A DNA stretch of 64,000 nucleotides from Echinarachnius parma (lineage: Eukaryota; Echinodermata; Echinoidea; Clypeasteroida; Echinarachniidae), in the NCBI GenBank assembly GCA_037951105.1, contig JBAMJV010011168.1, positions 32,969 through 96,968 on the forward strand. The letters are read 5' to 3'. This document shows, piece after piece, positions 1 through 13,800 of the stretch. Every line of letters begins with the position of its first letter. Positions within the stretch are counted from its first letter, which is position 1. The position numbers and the translations under genes are program-made. The notes beneath the pieces were generated by a model. The model worked only from the letters and a program-made list of their open reading frames with translations, was not told the origin of the DNA and ran no database searches.

Positions 1-79
1 ATTATAACACGGAATTTGATGTGTATAGCCTTTTTTGTATTATCTAATTATTATTTTGCATAATGAAATATTTGAATGT

Positions 80-224
80 ATATTAATTCAAACATAGAGA
101 AACTGACCATAAATATACAATATAAATTACAAAAAACAAATAAAATGGGATTCCTCCGGGATTCGAACCCGAGACCTCCGGATCGTTAGACCGGCGCTTT
201 ACAGCCTGAGCATTATAGAAAGCC
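80..224 (-). mobile_element. tRNA-derived SINE (tRNA-like head 148-224)
   Basis: The minus strand reads a tRNA-like head with B box GGGTTCGAATCCCGG and pairing acceptor arms (GGCTTTC/GGAATCC), but the D-arm region has two extra bases, so it is unlikely to be a working tRNA gene. The body downstream recurs at 33245-33330. Block 2 lacks it at the matching place near 22640-22680. Confidence 0.65.
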
Positions 225-638
225 ATTCATTTAATATACATTTTGATATATAAGCTGCATGCATGATATCTGATATTTTCTTGCAAAATGAGTATTAAAC
301 GCTATACAAAAAATCATTCATCCAAACCATGATTATACCATCATAATTTTCCCGATAGCTCGGCAACGCGTGATGTCACCCCAATCCTTTGTTACTTTTT
401 TTTTCTATAGGTCTTGCGCAGGCATTTTAAAAACAAATTAACGTGATCGGACCGACCGTTTGAAGTTACATGATCTGTGGTCGCTGCATGTCAACTGGAA
501 AATTGGTATTTTCGTGATGTATGTACAAAACATATAAAACATTATATATAAATGATTCGTGTTGCAGTTAAAATAGTTACATAATAGTAAGAAATATAGT
601 AGAACATTAAACCCATTGAAATACCTGAACTTTACCTC
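225..638. other. Non-coding flank, no feature seen
   Basis: AT-rich sequence alignable to about 22680-23090 in block 2. No exon, RNA or repeat boundary recognised. Confidence 0.5.
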
Positions 639-1366
639 GCACAAAAAGTTCCGCAATCGAGGTTTGCACATTAATAACTTTTTTTTATTACGCTATTACC
701 ATTTATATATTTGGTATCATTGGAAAGCGTGAATCCTCCTCTTTACATTGATATAACATTTGCTATGAATATTTTATCATGGAATGTGCATGGCATCCAA
801 ATGTAGGGCAAAGTAAAAAGTGAAATGTTGCAAAATGCACTGATTTTGTCAACAGAGCGCCTTCCTTGGCTTGAATGGGGGTGAGATGGTCATGCATTCA
901 AGCCACGTTATAATCTTCAAACAAAAGGAAGGCACACTGTTGACAAAATCAGTGCATTTTGCAACATTTAATTTTTTACTTTGCCCTGCATTCGGATGTA
1001 ATGCACATTCCATGATAAAATATCCATAGCAAATGTTATATCAATGTAAAGAGGAGGATTCACGCTTTCCAATGATACCAAATTTATGAATTGTAATAAC
1101 GTACTAGGCATTCAAGCCACATTTTAATCTTCAAACAAAAGGAAGGCCCTTTGTTGAGAGAATCAGTGCATTTTGCAACATTTCACTTTTGACTTTGCCC
1201 TACATTTGGATGCAATGCACATTCCATGATAAAATATTCATAGCAAATGTTATATCAATGTAAAGGGGAGAATTCACGCTTTACAATGATACCAAATTTA
1301 TGAATGGTAATAGCGTAATAAAAAAGTTATTAATGCGCAAACCTCGATTGCGGAACTTTTTGTGCG
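639..1366. mobile_element. Palindromic inverted-repeat element
   Basis: The ends are inverted copies beginning CGCACAAAAAGTTCCGCAAT. Inside, 713-1082 is itself a near-palindrome centred near 890, and part of one arm is repeated again at 1098-1290. Block 2 (near 23100) appears to lack it. No clean target duplication found; family not recognised. Confidence 0.65.
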
Positions 1367-1615
1367 TAGTATACATACGAAAGTATTGAAATACTAGAAC
1401 AGCAGGCCCTTCATTTCAATAGTTGTATAATCATTCCGACTGGTGTAAAGAATGTAAAAGTAGTGAAATCCGGTGTACAATAACTTCAATTATTATAAAT
1501 ATTTTATTTATAAGCAAACAAAAAATTTATTTCATGATTCATGTTACTATGTACAAACTAAAAAACAAACAAACAACATTCCAATAAAACTGATTATGTT
1601 TTCAGCTAAAAATAA

Positions 1616-1895
1616 TCAGAATTTGATTTCTGTCTCTTCGGCCTTCTGCCCCTCCTTCTGCCTACTAGGCAAGCTTGGTAGGTCCTTGAGAGGTATTTCA
1701 TATTCGATGTCGTCTCTGTTAGCACTGGTGTTGGTATATTCAGGAGGATTGGGTCGTAACTCGGTGTAAGCCTTGCCAGGGGTCTCTGGATTACCATCGC
1801 GGCCTGGTGATTGCACTGTCTCTGATAACATGACCGGAGACTCGTACACGTGATCGACCTCGACCGTTTTTCTCTGGCGAGTCGGATGGGATAGT
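1616..1895 (-). CDS. Copy A exon 16: cytoplasmic tail with four tyrosine motifs, and stop
   Basis: 280 nt, residues 903-995, ending in TGA at 1616. Tyrosines are Y920 (YESP), Y946 (YTEL), Y956 (YTNT) and Y968 (YEIP). By known SH2 preferences, YxxP fits Crk-type adaptors, YxN fits Grb2, and YxxL is a general SH2 or endocytic motif. There is no kinase sequence. Possible AATAAA polyadenylation signals lie downstream on the minus strand at 1526-1531 and 1503-1508. Phosphorylation and partners are inferred. Confidence 0.85.
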
Positions 1896-4800
1896 CTGTA
1901 AACAAAGTACAATCAATTTGTCTTGTTCGTGATTCAAATAATGCAAATAATCGGGCGTTATAAACTCAGTCAGCAAACCTTAAGTTGCCTGTCGATGTTG
2001 GGTTGTCAATACTAATTATACACTACTCACAACAAGTAAGTACCCCCCTAGCATTTTTTCATATATCTCAAAAAGTATTTCACCGATTTTGATCATTCAA
2101 ACGGAAATGGATGCGCAATTTTCCTACGCACAATGTAAGTGGTAAATAGTTGTCATAGCGTTACATTTTCATCATCAAAAAATGAATTTTCGAAAACAAA
2201 GTGCCATCAAAAAAGTTGCATTTTCAGTTTTATTTGGCATAGTGGGTACATTTTGTATACGAATAAAAATCTTTATTGAAGATTACCCGACACACAAACT
2301 ACTACTGCTGCATTGTTCTTAGTGACACCATTCATATAGGCAAATAGGCCTTTCAATATGAAATTGCTGGGGATTATAATGGCCGAAGTCATGTCCTGTT
2401 TTCATCTTTATTGGAGTTGGCCTAATTCACTAATTTGTTATCTAATTCAGTACTACTGCTGCATTGTTCACAGTGGAATCAGTTTTCAAAAGCTTACTCG
2501 TGTACACAATGTACCCACTATGCCAAATAAAACTGAAAGTGCAACTTTTTTTTGGCACTTTGTTTTAGAAAATTCATTTTTTGATGATGAAAACGTAACG
2601 CTAGGGCAACTATTCACCACTCACATTGTGCGTAAGAAAATTGCGCATCCATTACCGTTTGAATGATAAAAATCGGTGCAATACTTTTTGAGATATTTGA
2701 CAAAATGCTAGGGAGTACTTACTTGTTGTGAGTAGTGTATACACAAGTATTTCAAGTTATTGTAGGTCTATAAAGAATGATTTGTTGTTATACATTATAT
2801 CTGGGAGACGTTCAATAATATCTCGAAAAGTCATACTTAGTTTAATTGAATAAACGAAAATATGTTATCATAAAATATTCAATTGGCAGTAGCGTAATAA
2901 GGACCAGCTAAATGGAACTCCATAACAACGGTTATAAAAGGTGTTTATGTTATTTCAACTGGATCGGGACGGGAGGGGGTGAGGGCCGGAAATGAGGGGC
3001 ATTTTACACCTTTGCACCATCTTGCTACGCCAATACTTTGAGTTGATAAAAAACATACCGTTTGACTCTTAATAATGTCCAAACCAGAGCCGCAGAAAGA
3101 GCGATAATGACAACTGCCATGACAGCAATGACAGCAGTCAGGATAGTAGTATTGCGATCTGTAGGAAGAGTTGAGATGGAAATTAGATATTTAAAATGGC
3201 AACAATTGTTTTGAGAACTTATCGCCACCTTATCGTCATAGTGAAAGAAACGGTTAGGATTGTATTTAGGTAAGATAATTACAACAATAATGTATATAAC
3301 ATGTATATACTACATGTACTAGCATCACCTCCACATAAAGGGTATAAAAGGTAAAAAGGGGTATAAGGTTAGGGTTAGTTTTAGGGTACGGTTTCGAGTT
3401 AGAAAGCTAGACAGGAATCTCAAAGTAATTGATTCAGGACTGAAATTTCAGATGAATATGCCAACAAAAAAAAAAAAAGCTGGCACTATTTGGCAATTAC
3501 AATGTGTTATCAACAGCCCTAAATGTACGGGTTAAGAATGTGAGTCCCACCTGATACGAATGTCCTCGCTATGGCCGGGGCTGACCAGTTACTTGCTCCT
3601 TCACCATTCACAGTCCTCACCTAGATATAAATTGGTATGTAGAGTAACTAATGCTGTATTGAATTTCACTTTCAACGAGTACCCGTATGTGTTTATCACT
3701 CATATATGTCATATGTGGCTGGTCACACCAAGTATTATGACGATAACATAAACCATTAAACCAATTAAATAATACGACACACATTCAAAGCTACGCATCA
3801 ATTGATTTATTTAAATATTCACCGCAAATCCCTGCTCATGTTATGTTTAAATGAGAGATCTTATCTTTACATAAAGCTCACCATTATAATGTAATTCGTC
3901 TCTGGCGCCAGGCCTTCGATGGTGTACTCTATCTCAAGGCTTGAACCTTGAACCTCTTCCAGAGTCGCCTGAGCACCAGCACCATCAGAATCAAGTTGGT
4001 ACTGGATCTCATACTTGTGGATGTCACCGTTAAGGTTGGCGGGCATCGCTGCTGACCATGATACAGTCAATGAACCGAGCGTGCTGTATATATTGGCAAT
4101 TCTGCCAGGTGGTGGGGCAACTGCAATAGTTTGATGTAAAAACATGGGTTATTACATTTCGCTTTTATATTGAATTAGTTCTAGTCGCCTACCATGGATC
4201 ATCCCCCTAGTTTAATCCTCTCAACTGTCAGATAATCACGATGACATTTTCCATGTTTAGTTCTACAAGCATTAACAATGATATCTAAAGTATTCGACTA
4301 CGGATAAATAATATACAAATATAATGCCTTAAAGGGGAAGTTCGGTTTTTGTAAAGAGGGCGCTACACGAAATAATGTTGTTGTGAGCTCAGAAACGGCT
4401 AAAATATAAATTAATATATCCGTCGGAATAAACCTGGCGCCCAGATTTATTCGATGATTTTTAAACAATTTAAAAGATACTTACACTTTTTCAAAATGTT
4501 AAAAAGAGGCTTTTAAATTGTTGTTGATGATCTCTCTATTGAATTATTATTTCAACAAAACTTCACATGCATAATTCTGTATGAGAAATGGTTGAAACAA
4601 ATGACTTTTTAGAGAGCTCACTCTTGAGTTTTTTACTTAGTCGTTTTAATAGTCGTTTTAGTAATTTTCTATACCTTTCGTGCATGGTGGAGTTATAACT
4701 ATCATGACTATAGTATTAGTTTGTTATGTCATTATATTGTGTTTTGGTTACTAAAGCTCAGCCTTAGCAAAACTATACTACCCCTTTAATTAAAAGAGTA

Positions 4801-7800
4801 TAATCGGCATTCAGACCGTGACTTTATGTTTTAACCTTACTCTTACTTTCTTCCGCAGTCCTGACAACGATTGGGTTATTTCTAGCTCTTTCTTCATCTT
4901 TGTTCCCCGCTGTTACATAAACAGTGTAGTCCAGATATGTTTGTAGGCCAGTCAGGAGCAACGATGTACTTGTTAAATCAGTAACAATCATTGATTCAGC
5001 ACTTCCGTCCGGGGCTGAATAGGTAATCTTGTAGAAATTCTGGCCACTCCTACACACAAATGCAGACTCTGGCAGAGCCTGGAAATAAAACGAGCATTAA
5101 GAGACAGCTATAATTATTCGATGCAGGTTTATTAAACATGGTAAATGATCATTCACTCACGCATATTTTCCGTGAAACAATGAACAGCGTTCATTGTATT
5201 TTTCCTTTACTACTGCGCTTACTTGATTTATAGAAAAATGATAGAGACGAAGGGATTAATATTCACTTGCATTAATTTGTAGATATAAATACAATAAAAC
5301 CTCGTAGCAACAAGTACTTTAACTGGCTAGAGATTCACTCATGATGCACATTGATCACCATGTTCCAATAAGCAATGGTTAAACAGAAAGGGAGTTACCT
5401 ACCTGCCAAAAGACCTGTAGCTGCCTTGGATTCACTGCTTCCACCGCGACACCAGATGGCGAGGCACTGGGCACTGCAATTTAAAGAAATAAACACATGA
5501 CCTTGATACAATTCCTGTAAATATTAAATTATTGACAGAGCTATTTAAACAAACACCAAATAAGGAATTGCTTATGTTCGTAGAACAACATTTTTTTTGT
5601 TTGTCTTTCTGTAACCCACGTATCTCGGGCTTCTCCCATTATGTTCTGAGTAGCAACATGTTTGATACACATGACATGTAGTAGGGAACTTACCTCCACA
5701 TAACAGTGTTGTAGCAATCGCTGCCGGGGATCTTGGGCCCATGCCATTTGATCCTTCCCTTGCGGCCGCCACACTGAACTCGTAGGCAGTGTCCGAGTCC
5801 AGACCAGTTACGGATGCAGACGTCATACTTCCGCCAACTGTCGCTGCCTCTGCCCAGTGTTCAGCCCCTAACCTAGTGACGTATGCTGTGTATCCTATGA
5901 TCGGGGGATCCCCCACGTCATCGACCGTCCAGCCTGACCACTGGAGGATAGCGGAAGAGGATGTCAAGCTGGACACACTTGGTGGCTCATCAAGTACAGG
6001 CAGCACTGGAAATTTGACAATAAATTTGACAATAAATTACCAACACTTTGAAGAACGTGTTGTCTGCACCACATGGTATGTATTATATTGCACTGACTGT
6101 TTAAATAATACATGTTGCTTCCAATGTCCACTTTCTATTCAACCCTAAAAAGGCCGAGCTATTATTTTGAGGTATTCCTACGGCTGGATGGGTGGGGAGG
6201 GGCGGGGGGGGGGGGGGCATTATGTCTCCCCCTTAATTTAAGTCTATAGAACACGATGGAAATTGTTTGTTGTTGAACAATTCACGCATATGCAAATGAT
6301 TGGTCATTCATGCAAAGTAATACAATTCAGATTTTTACCAATAAATCATACATTTTTGATAATTAAACATTGGTGCTCACTACAAATATTCTTTAGACCA
6401 TTTAAACTAACAATACAACAAACACATTGGAATTCACCTAATATATCGACCCCCAAACAAACACTTACATACAACAAAAATACCACATAACCAATGTTTG
6501 ATCTGTTTTTGTACACAAATCACGAAAATTTGCAATTTTAAGGCGGATGTGCAAAGACAAAAGGTCACATGACTTCGTAATGAGTCCGATTTTCAAAATG
6601 TTTGTTTTAAAAGATGCGCAAGACTTGAGAAAAAAAGTCACGCGTTCCGGAGCAAACGGGAAAAACGCGGAGGGAGGAGGGGGGGGGGGGGGGGGGGGGG
6701 TGGGGGTCGGTACAAGATGCCCCCGGCCTTATAAGGGTTATTATTTATGCGATCATTTAGAGTACGGAAGAAAGATTATGTCTAGAAGATACAAGGTTTA
6801 TATTCTGAAAAGTTTTTCTTAAAGTTAATATGATATTCCTCTTTAGTACTATACATAAAGATCAAGCTATCATACCATAAGTCAAAGTAGTCGTTGAAAG
6901 GGATGCACTGTATTGACCAGCAGTGTAAACGCACAGATAATCTCCAGGATATACATTATTGACAGCAAACACAACAGCGAGCCCTCCATCCACTTCCATA
7001 CTATGATCCCTCACGATCCCATTATTTATAACCTGGGTTCCGTTGAGAAGATAAAAGTTCACATCCCCTTCATTTGGCAGCGGGTTGCCAATCACGTGAC
7101 AGGTGAAGGAGGCCATTGAAAGGGGATTCACCTTCTCTTTGGAAGTTATCCGTGTTATACCTGAAAAGAACGTGACAAAAGACAATTTACAGAGTGTTAT
7201 CAATAAGGTGATGATCTTTATACTAATTAACGCCGCTTGTAACAGCCCCCTTAGGTAAATGTCCTGGTATATATTCTATTTTTTTTTAACGGATTTCACT
7301 ATTCAACATAAAACGAGAAGGCAAGACTTCTCTCCACACGCATGAAGAACAGATGGTTTGCCGATAAATTCGGTATACCATATTTGTTTTGATATTAATC
7401 ATTATATTCATAAAGGCTTTTGTGACGTTTCTCTTTTCTGGCAAAACCGAACTAGAACAGAACCAAAGTAAATACACACGTATAAGTTTGTAGCATCTTA
7501 CCATATTGACAATCTGGCTCAAGCCATTGCCCAATGCACTGTGTATTACAAATCCCAGTCACTTTGTTACATGCTTGATCCGCGCAGTGGCACTGCTCAG
7601 CGCAATCGAGTCCGTAGAAACCTCCACGACATTCTGATATGAAAATGCAATACAGTTGTCTAATTACATGGTAAAGTTATAATGACTGTGTGATAAAACA
7701 AAACGTACAAACGTTTTTTCGTTTGCTCTTTTTTTTAATTAGCTTGTTTGATTGGTTTCATACTCGTGGTAGAGATACAAATGTTGCTTAATTTTCACGG

Positions 7801-10800
7801 TATAGCGACTGATGCTCTGGTTTATAAAATGCTGCAATTATGTTCTTCGCACTCATTTTCATTATTTGTACACCTTTAAAGACACAAGTTAGCTCACTTA
7901 AACATTTAATTTGTGTATAAGATATCTAACAACAGACACAAGCGTGTCCATGCAGACAATATACCGTGTACTGAACAATTTATCAATATAACTTTCTTTA
8001 TCATCGTGCATTTAAATGCCTAATATTTACCTATATACATTATCTTAAGAAAATATCAAATGATTTCACTCCTACCTTCACAGAAGACCTGCCCATCATA
8101 CACATTATACCCAGCAGCACAATCATTTTGAGGACATTCCCTGGTAGTCTTGTCACATGCAACATTGTCCAGACAATGACACTTGTTAATGCATTCACTT
8201 CCATAGTAACCAACATCACAGGTATCAGGGACTAAAAGAGAGAACACATCAAATTGTTAAACACAATGATAATAAACTACTATATGTAATATGGAAAATG
8301 ACTAATGCATATTTCAAAAGCCTATACATATCACTATGTAATAATATAATTTGTGGCCCTTAATAAACAGGTTTGATAATTAAAAGCAATAATATTGAGT
8401 CATGTGAGACTTACTTTGGCAGTTGTCTCCTGACCTCCCTGTCTCGCACTCTCCCGGACATACCCCCGAGTATATGTTACACACAGCTCCTGACGCACAG
8501 TGACAAGACTGAGTACATCCAGCCCCGAACGTTCCACCAGAACAGGCTATCAATAAAACGAAATCAAGTGTTCAACTTAAAGGGATCTAGTAACTTTGTT
8601 GACATGTGCAAAAAGTGATGAATGGTTGATGCAATGTATATTGCTGTTATCTCATATGTCCACAGGGGATTGTGTGAAAATTTCAAGTCAAATGGACATT
8701 GTATGGCCAAGTAATGAGCGAAAATGCAAAGTGATATTCAGTAACTCACTGCACTCACTTTGTACACGGAAGAAAAACTCGCCCGGAGTTTTTCTTATCT
8801 GAATACTTCAATCATACATATCTTTGTAACGAAAGGGAAATTTGAAAAACCGAAACCTGTCCCGTGATTTTATTGTTAATACGAATACAACAAGGTATAA
8901 GGGAATCGCTAGAATTAAAATTTTATTTTGAGGATTTGGACAATGTTACTAAGTCCCTTTAATATTATAGTATTGTGCTATAAATACAACTTCATAGATT
9001 TTAAGTGTGAGTACAACCAGCAACGAAAGTTTTAGTAGAAAAGTTTTCATTTAAAACAAAAATAAAGTGTAATTTCAACTTAATGTTAATCTTTTGATAT
9101 ACATACAAACTCATGTTTCAAATTTCATGTTTGATTGCATATTATATTAACTCAAATATTCCATCTGTGCAGATCAACCATACAACCATTAATATAGTTC
9201 TAAGCTACAATATTAAAATTGAACCATGAAATCAACATGAAACTAATGGGTAACTTCAAACAAATCAATACAAGCTCCATTATTAATGTAAATTAACTGA
9301 ACAGATGCATATGTATTTTACTATACATTTCTTCAGAAATGGAGAAATTTCTACCTTAAAGGGGTAGTTCAGTTTTGGTAGAGAGGGCGCTTTTCGTAAG
9401 GTAATGAAAAACTGAGAGTCGAATTTGAAAGAACATGCACTTTTAATGGCAGAATAAACTTTATTTGGTCAAAATCGGTTTAGAAATGGCTGAAATATCA
9501 ATAAATATATCCGATCGAATTTATTTGGGCCCCAAATAAATTCGATGATTTTTTGAAAACAAAAACAAAAATGCTTACAGTTTTTCAAAAATTTCAAAAG
9601 TGGTTTTTAAATAGTTGTTGATAATCTCTCTATTTAATCATTATTTCAACAAAACATCACATGCATAATTTTGTTTGAAAAATGGTTGAAACAAATGCCT
9701 TATTAGAGAGCGCCCTCTCGTGTTTTAATGGCACTTTTTGAATGATAACAGGCTTTTTACTTAGTCGTTTGTAGTTTTGTATACCTTTCGAACATGGTGG
9801 GGTTATAAATATTAGTTTGTAATGTTACTGTGCAGGGTTTGTTTACTAAAGTTCAGCCTTACCAAAACTGTACTACCCCTTTAAAGGGATAGTTGAGTTC
9901 TGGTAAAGAGAGTACAGTTTTGGTCAAACTGAATTTTAGCGACCAAAACCTGCGCCATTACATTAGAAACTGATGCCACCATGCTCGAAAGGAATACAAA
10001 ATTACTAATGACTTAGTACAAATCCTGTAATCATTAAAAAAGAGCGGTTAAAACTCAAAATGGCGCTCTCTAAACCCTCATCGGTTTCAATCATTTTAAA
10101 TAAAATATTGTTCATGTAATGCTTTTATTTGTTGAAATAGTGATTAGATAGAGAGATAATCAACGACTATTTAAAAACCTCTTTTGTAAATTTTTGAATA
10201 GAGGAAGCTTTAAAAAAAATAATTAACGGCTGGTTCAAAATTATCGAATAATTGTGGGGCCCCACAAATATTACATATTGGTTATTTTGACGGATGTTTC
10301 AGACATTTCTGAACCGATTTTGATCAAATAAAGATTATTCTGTCATTCAAATTATATGCTCTTTCGAATTTGACACTCAGTTTTTCCTTATCTCACAAGC
10401 AAATTATTTTATGTAGCGCCCTCTATACCAAAACTCAACTATCCCTTGTGTCAGTTCTTATATTAATACAAAAAATTAGTAAAAGAAAAAGAGAGTCATT
10501 ATCATGAGTCATTGTCAAACAGAAATGATACACCAAAAATATATCACTGAAATAAACGACACAAAATCTGGTACATTGATTTAAAATGTCATAATAATCA
10601 GATAATTGAAATAAAATGAGCAATTATACAATGTCTTATAACATGACTAACATAAAGTGTGTTTTAAAGGAGTTCCCTACCTTGAGTGCAAGCCAAGCCC
10701 TTAAATCCTGCATCGCAAGAACAGCCGTATGGGTCAGGAAGGCAGAAAAGGAAACTGCTACACTTATCAGTTGCATCGTCGCTGTAACTGCATTGGAATT

Positions 10801-13800
10801 CACAGTTCAGGCCATACCTATTCCCACCGTTGTTCCTGCAAACTGGAAATACATGTAGGTAGGTTGAAAACACGATCTCGAACGGAATGTTGTATTCTAC
10901 CACATTAGGCATATAATTATGAACATTTATTTTCGCTTTTGTATTTGTTTTATCATGAAAATGTACCCAATCAAAATTGCACTGTAATTAATACTGCTGT
11001 TTTTAAAGGGTGCAACCACTCAAAAATAATATTCGTATAGATAAAAGGTAACGTTTTTAGTAGTCCATTCCACCATAAAGTTCAGAAAAATATGTTCCAA
11101 AAAATTATAATTAATTGGAAAACACATCACCATAATACAGCATGTGTTCATGGGTCTGCATACAAAGACTACATTTTGACTAGCACGAACGCATCGTCAG
11201 TGAATATATTGTCTCCAAACGTACGCGTAAACAAAATTGGCGCACTCTCAAACGTTTGGCGTGTACGGAACAATGAGATCATAATGGTTTCGTAAGTGGT
11301 GGTAACCACTCAAAAATAATATTCGTATAGATAAAAGGTAACGTTTTTAGTAGTCCATTCCACCATAAAGTTCAGAAAAATATGTTCCAAAAAATTATAA
11401 TTAATTGGAAAACACATCACCATAATACAGCATGTGTTCATGGGTCTGCATACAAAGACTACATTTTGACTAGCACGAACGCATCGTCAGTGAATATATT
11501 GTCTCCAAACGTACGCGTAAACAAAATTGGCGCACTCTCAAACGTTTGGCGTGTACGGAACAATGAGACCATAATGGTTTCGTAAGTGGTGGTAATTAAC
11601 TGCATGTGTGTGAATTACACAACCCGTGTATGAATTACACAACCCTTTGCAAAGAGTTGGGCATCTATTTGATATCACACATTGGTACCAAAACATATAT
11701 GATTATGTGTAGTTATTTGCCTGGTGGTCCCCTTTAAAAGGGTACCGTTTGAAACCGACCATCTTGGGTCATAACAGTTTATTTATTTATTGCTCACCGT
11801 TTTCGTTCACATCAAATAAGAAATATTCCCAATTTCCCAGTATCACCATCTGATAATCTCGATATTGATTTGTATTTTTTATGAAAGAAATACATCCTTT
11901 ACATTTGCTAGGATAACATTTTGAGTCTTTCAGAATGTTCCTAGGCACAAATTGTACGCTTCTAATGAATGTTCCTATAATGATTCCTCGAAGAAAAAAT
12001 TAGACTCACTTAATACCACATATTTTAGTACATCTTTCCTGATTGAACCATTTCTAGACATACTGTAAAATACTAGTACCACCCAAATACTCACTGTCAA
12101 GGCAATTTGGTCCTTTGAAGTTGTTCGGGCAGATGCAAAGTCCAGACTGGTCATCACACACTCCTCCATTGTAGCACTTATCACACACCCCGACACAGTC
12201 AGAGGGTCCCCACATATTGGCTGCACATTCTAATGTTTGGAAATAAAAACAAATAGCAAATAAAGCACCATGAAACTATTAGTAAATAACACGTTCATCC
12301 ATTATACCACTGGCCACCTACCCTAGTTTATACTTGCAACAATCTATCACGTAATATTACGTCAGCTAGCCTTCACGATGGTCCCAGTTTTTCAAGTACT
12401 AGACGTGACACTTAACGAATTTTACGCAATCATTTACAATTTTACATTTGACGTTTCCATTTGATTTCAATTAAATGTGCGTTTCAAATAGATAGACAAA
12501 ATCTAATTTCACATCATCAATGGCCGTCCAATAATAGAGTACAAAAATTAAATTAACAAAAGCATAATAGAAATCGTGTTAAAAATGTATTGAGGTTTAT
12601 TTGAGTGATTATTAAAAAAAATACTACATGTACTAATAATAACATTGAAGACTAAGTAACTGCCTAGCTCGAAATACACACACAGTAGGCAGAAAATACT
12701 TTTGACTGTTCATGCTGTTCGATATAATTTGAAAGGGTAGAATCTAAGCTTTAAATTGATATACAACTTGTTATAATTTGATAATGCTAAAATTTCAATC
12801 AAGTCAATTAATATAAATGAACAAGTCTATGTGCACAGAATACAAGAGAAGTGGGTTGAAAGGTTAGGACCATTAATGTGTGGGAAGTGTGTTATATATT
12901 CACTGAATAAGGGAGTTCGTACTTACAAACTGCGCATGCGCCAATTTCTGAGACGAAATTTCATTGTACCAAAAACTCATCGCTGTCATCGATTTTGCAT
13001 GTTGTCATATGGACCTTTCGTGCAATTATTGTCACATTTGAAACGTGTTTTCACGGGAAATTTGGCTCGAAATCATAAATGTTTTTCAGAATTAATCATG
13101 ATGGACATCTCATATACATAAGACTGATTTTTTTTTAATTTATTTTTTCTATTTATTTTCGGATTTTAACAAAAATGCCAACGTTCGTATCGGGAAACCG
13201 AAACGGACTTAAAAGCCCCATACGTAGATTTGTGTGTCCTGTTTTAATTTTAAGTGTTGAAAAACGGTCAAAGATGTGATTTTTATTCTAAATTTTTTTA
13301 TTTAGCCTGCTTCAAATTTGAAAATTAAAATGAATGGTTGTATTTATTCAATTTTATATATATTTTTAAGGTGAGGTTTTTTTTTGTCAGGTCTTTCAAA
13401 CGTAACGAAACACAAGGAGAATTCACGCACGCACGTGGAAATTCTACATAGAGCTCTGTACTTTAAATGCGTGTGTCACAGGCTGTGCCGTAAACGTACG
13501 AGAAAAGCCTCAATTTTTGGTACAATCTTCCAAGGACCCGATGACGTCATACTGCTCCATATACGAACTCGCTTATTAGTCAAATGATGCATCAAGGCAT
13601 TCATTGATTATCATGCCTCATGAAAACGTTACCAAATGAAAAGCAGTGGGCACGTAATGTGGTCAAAATTATCAGCAGAACATAAGTCTGTCCCCAAAAG
13701 TGACTTAGACAAACTGGGAAATCACACTTTCTACTTCATTTTCAGTCTCCAAGTTTTAACCAAGAATCCCATTAGAAAATAAAATCCTGAACGGTTGAGA

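Noticed and set aside
148..224. Functional tRNA gene on the minus strand
   Set aside because: B box and acceptor pairing are present, but the D-arm spacing is abnormal and the downstream body is repeated elsewhere, so a SINE head is more likely.
1616..1912. Classical ITIM or ITAM in the copy A tail
   Set aside because: YTEL has lysine rather than a hydrophobic or serine residue at -2, and the other tyrosines lack Leu/Ile/Val at +3, so the strict consensus is not met; YxxP and YxN labels are used instead.
11092..11585. Two identical 67-residue frames as tandem small genes
   Set aside because: They exist because a 290-bp intron segment is duplicated; no homology, splice or ribosomal context supports translation.
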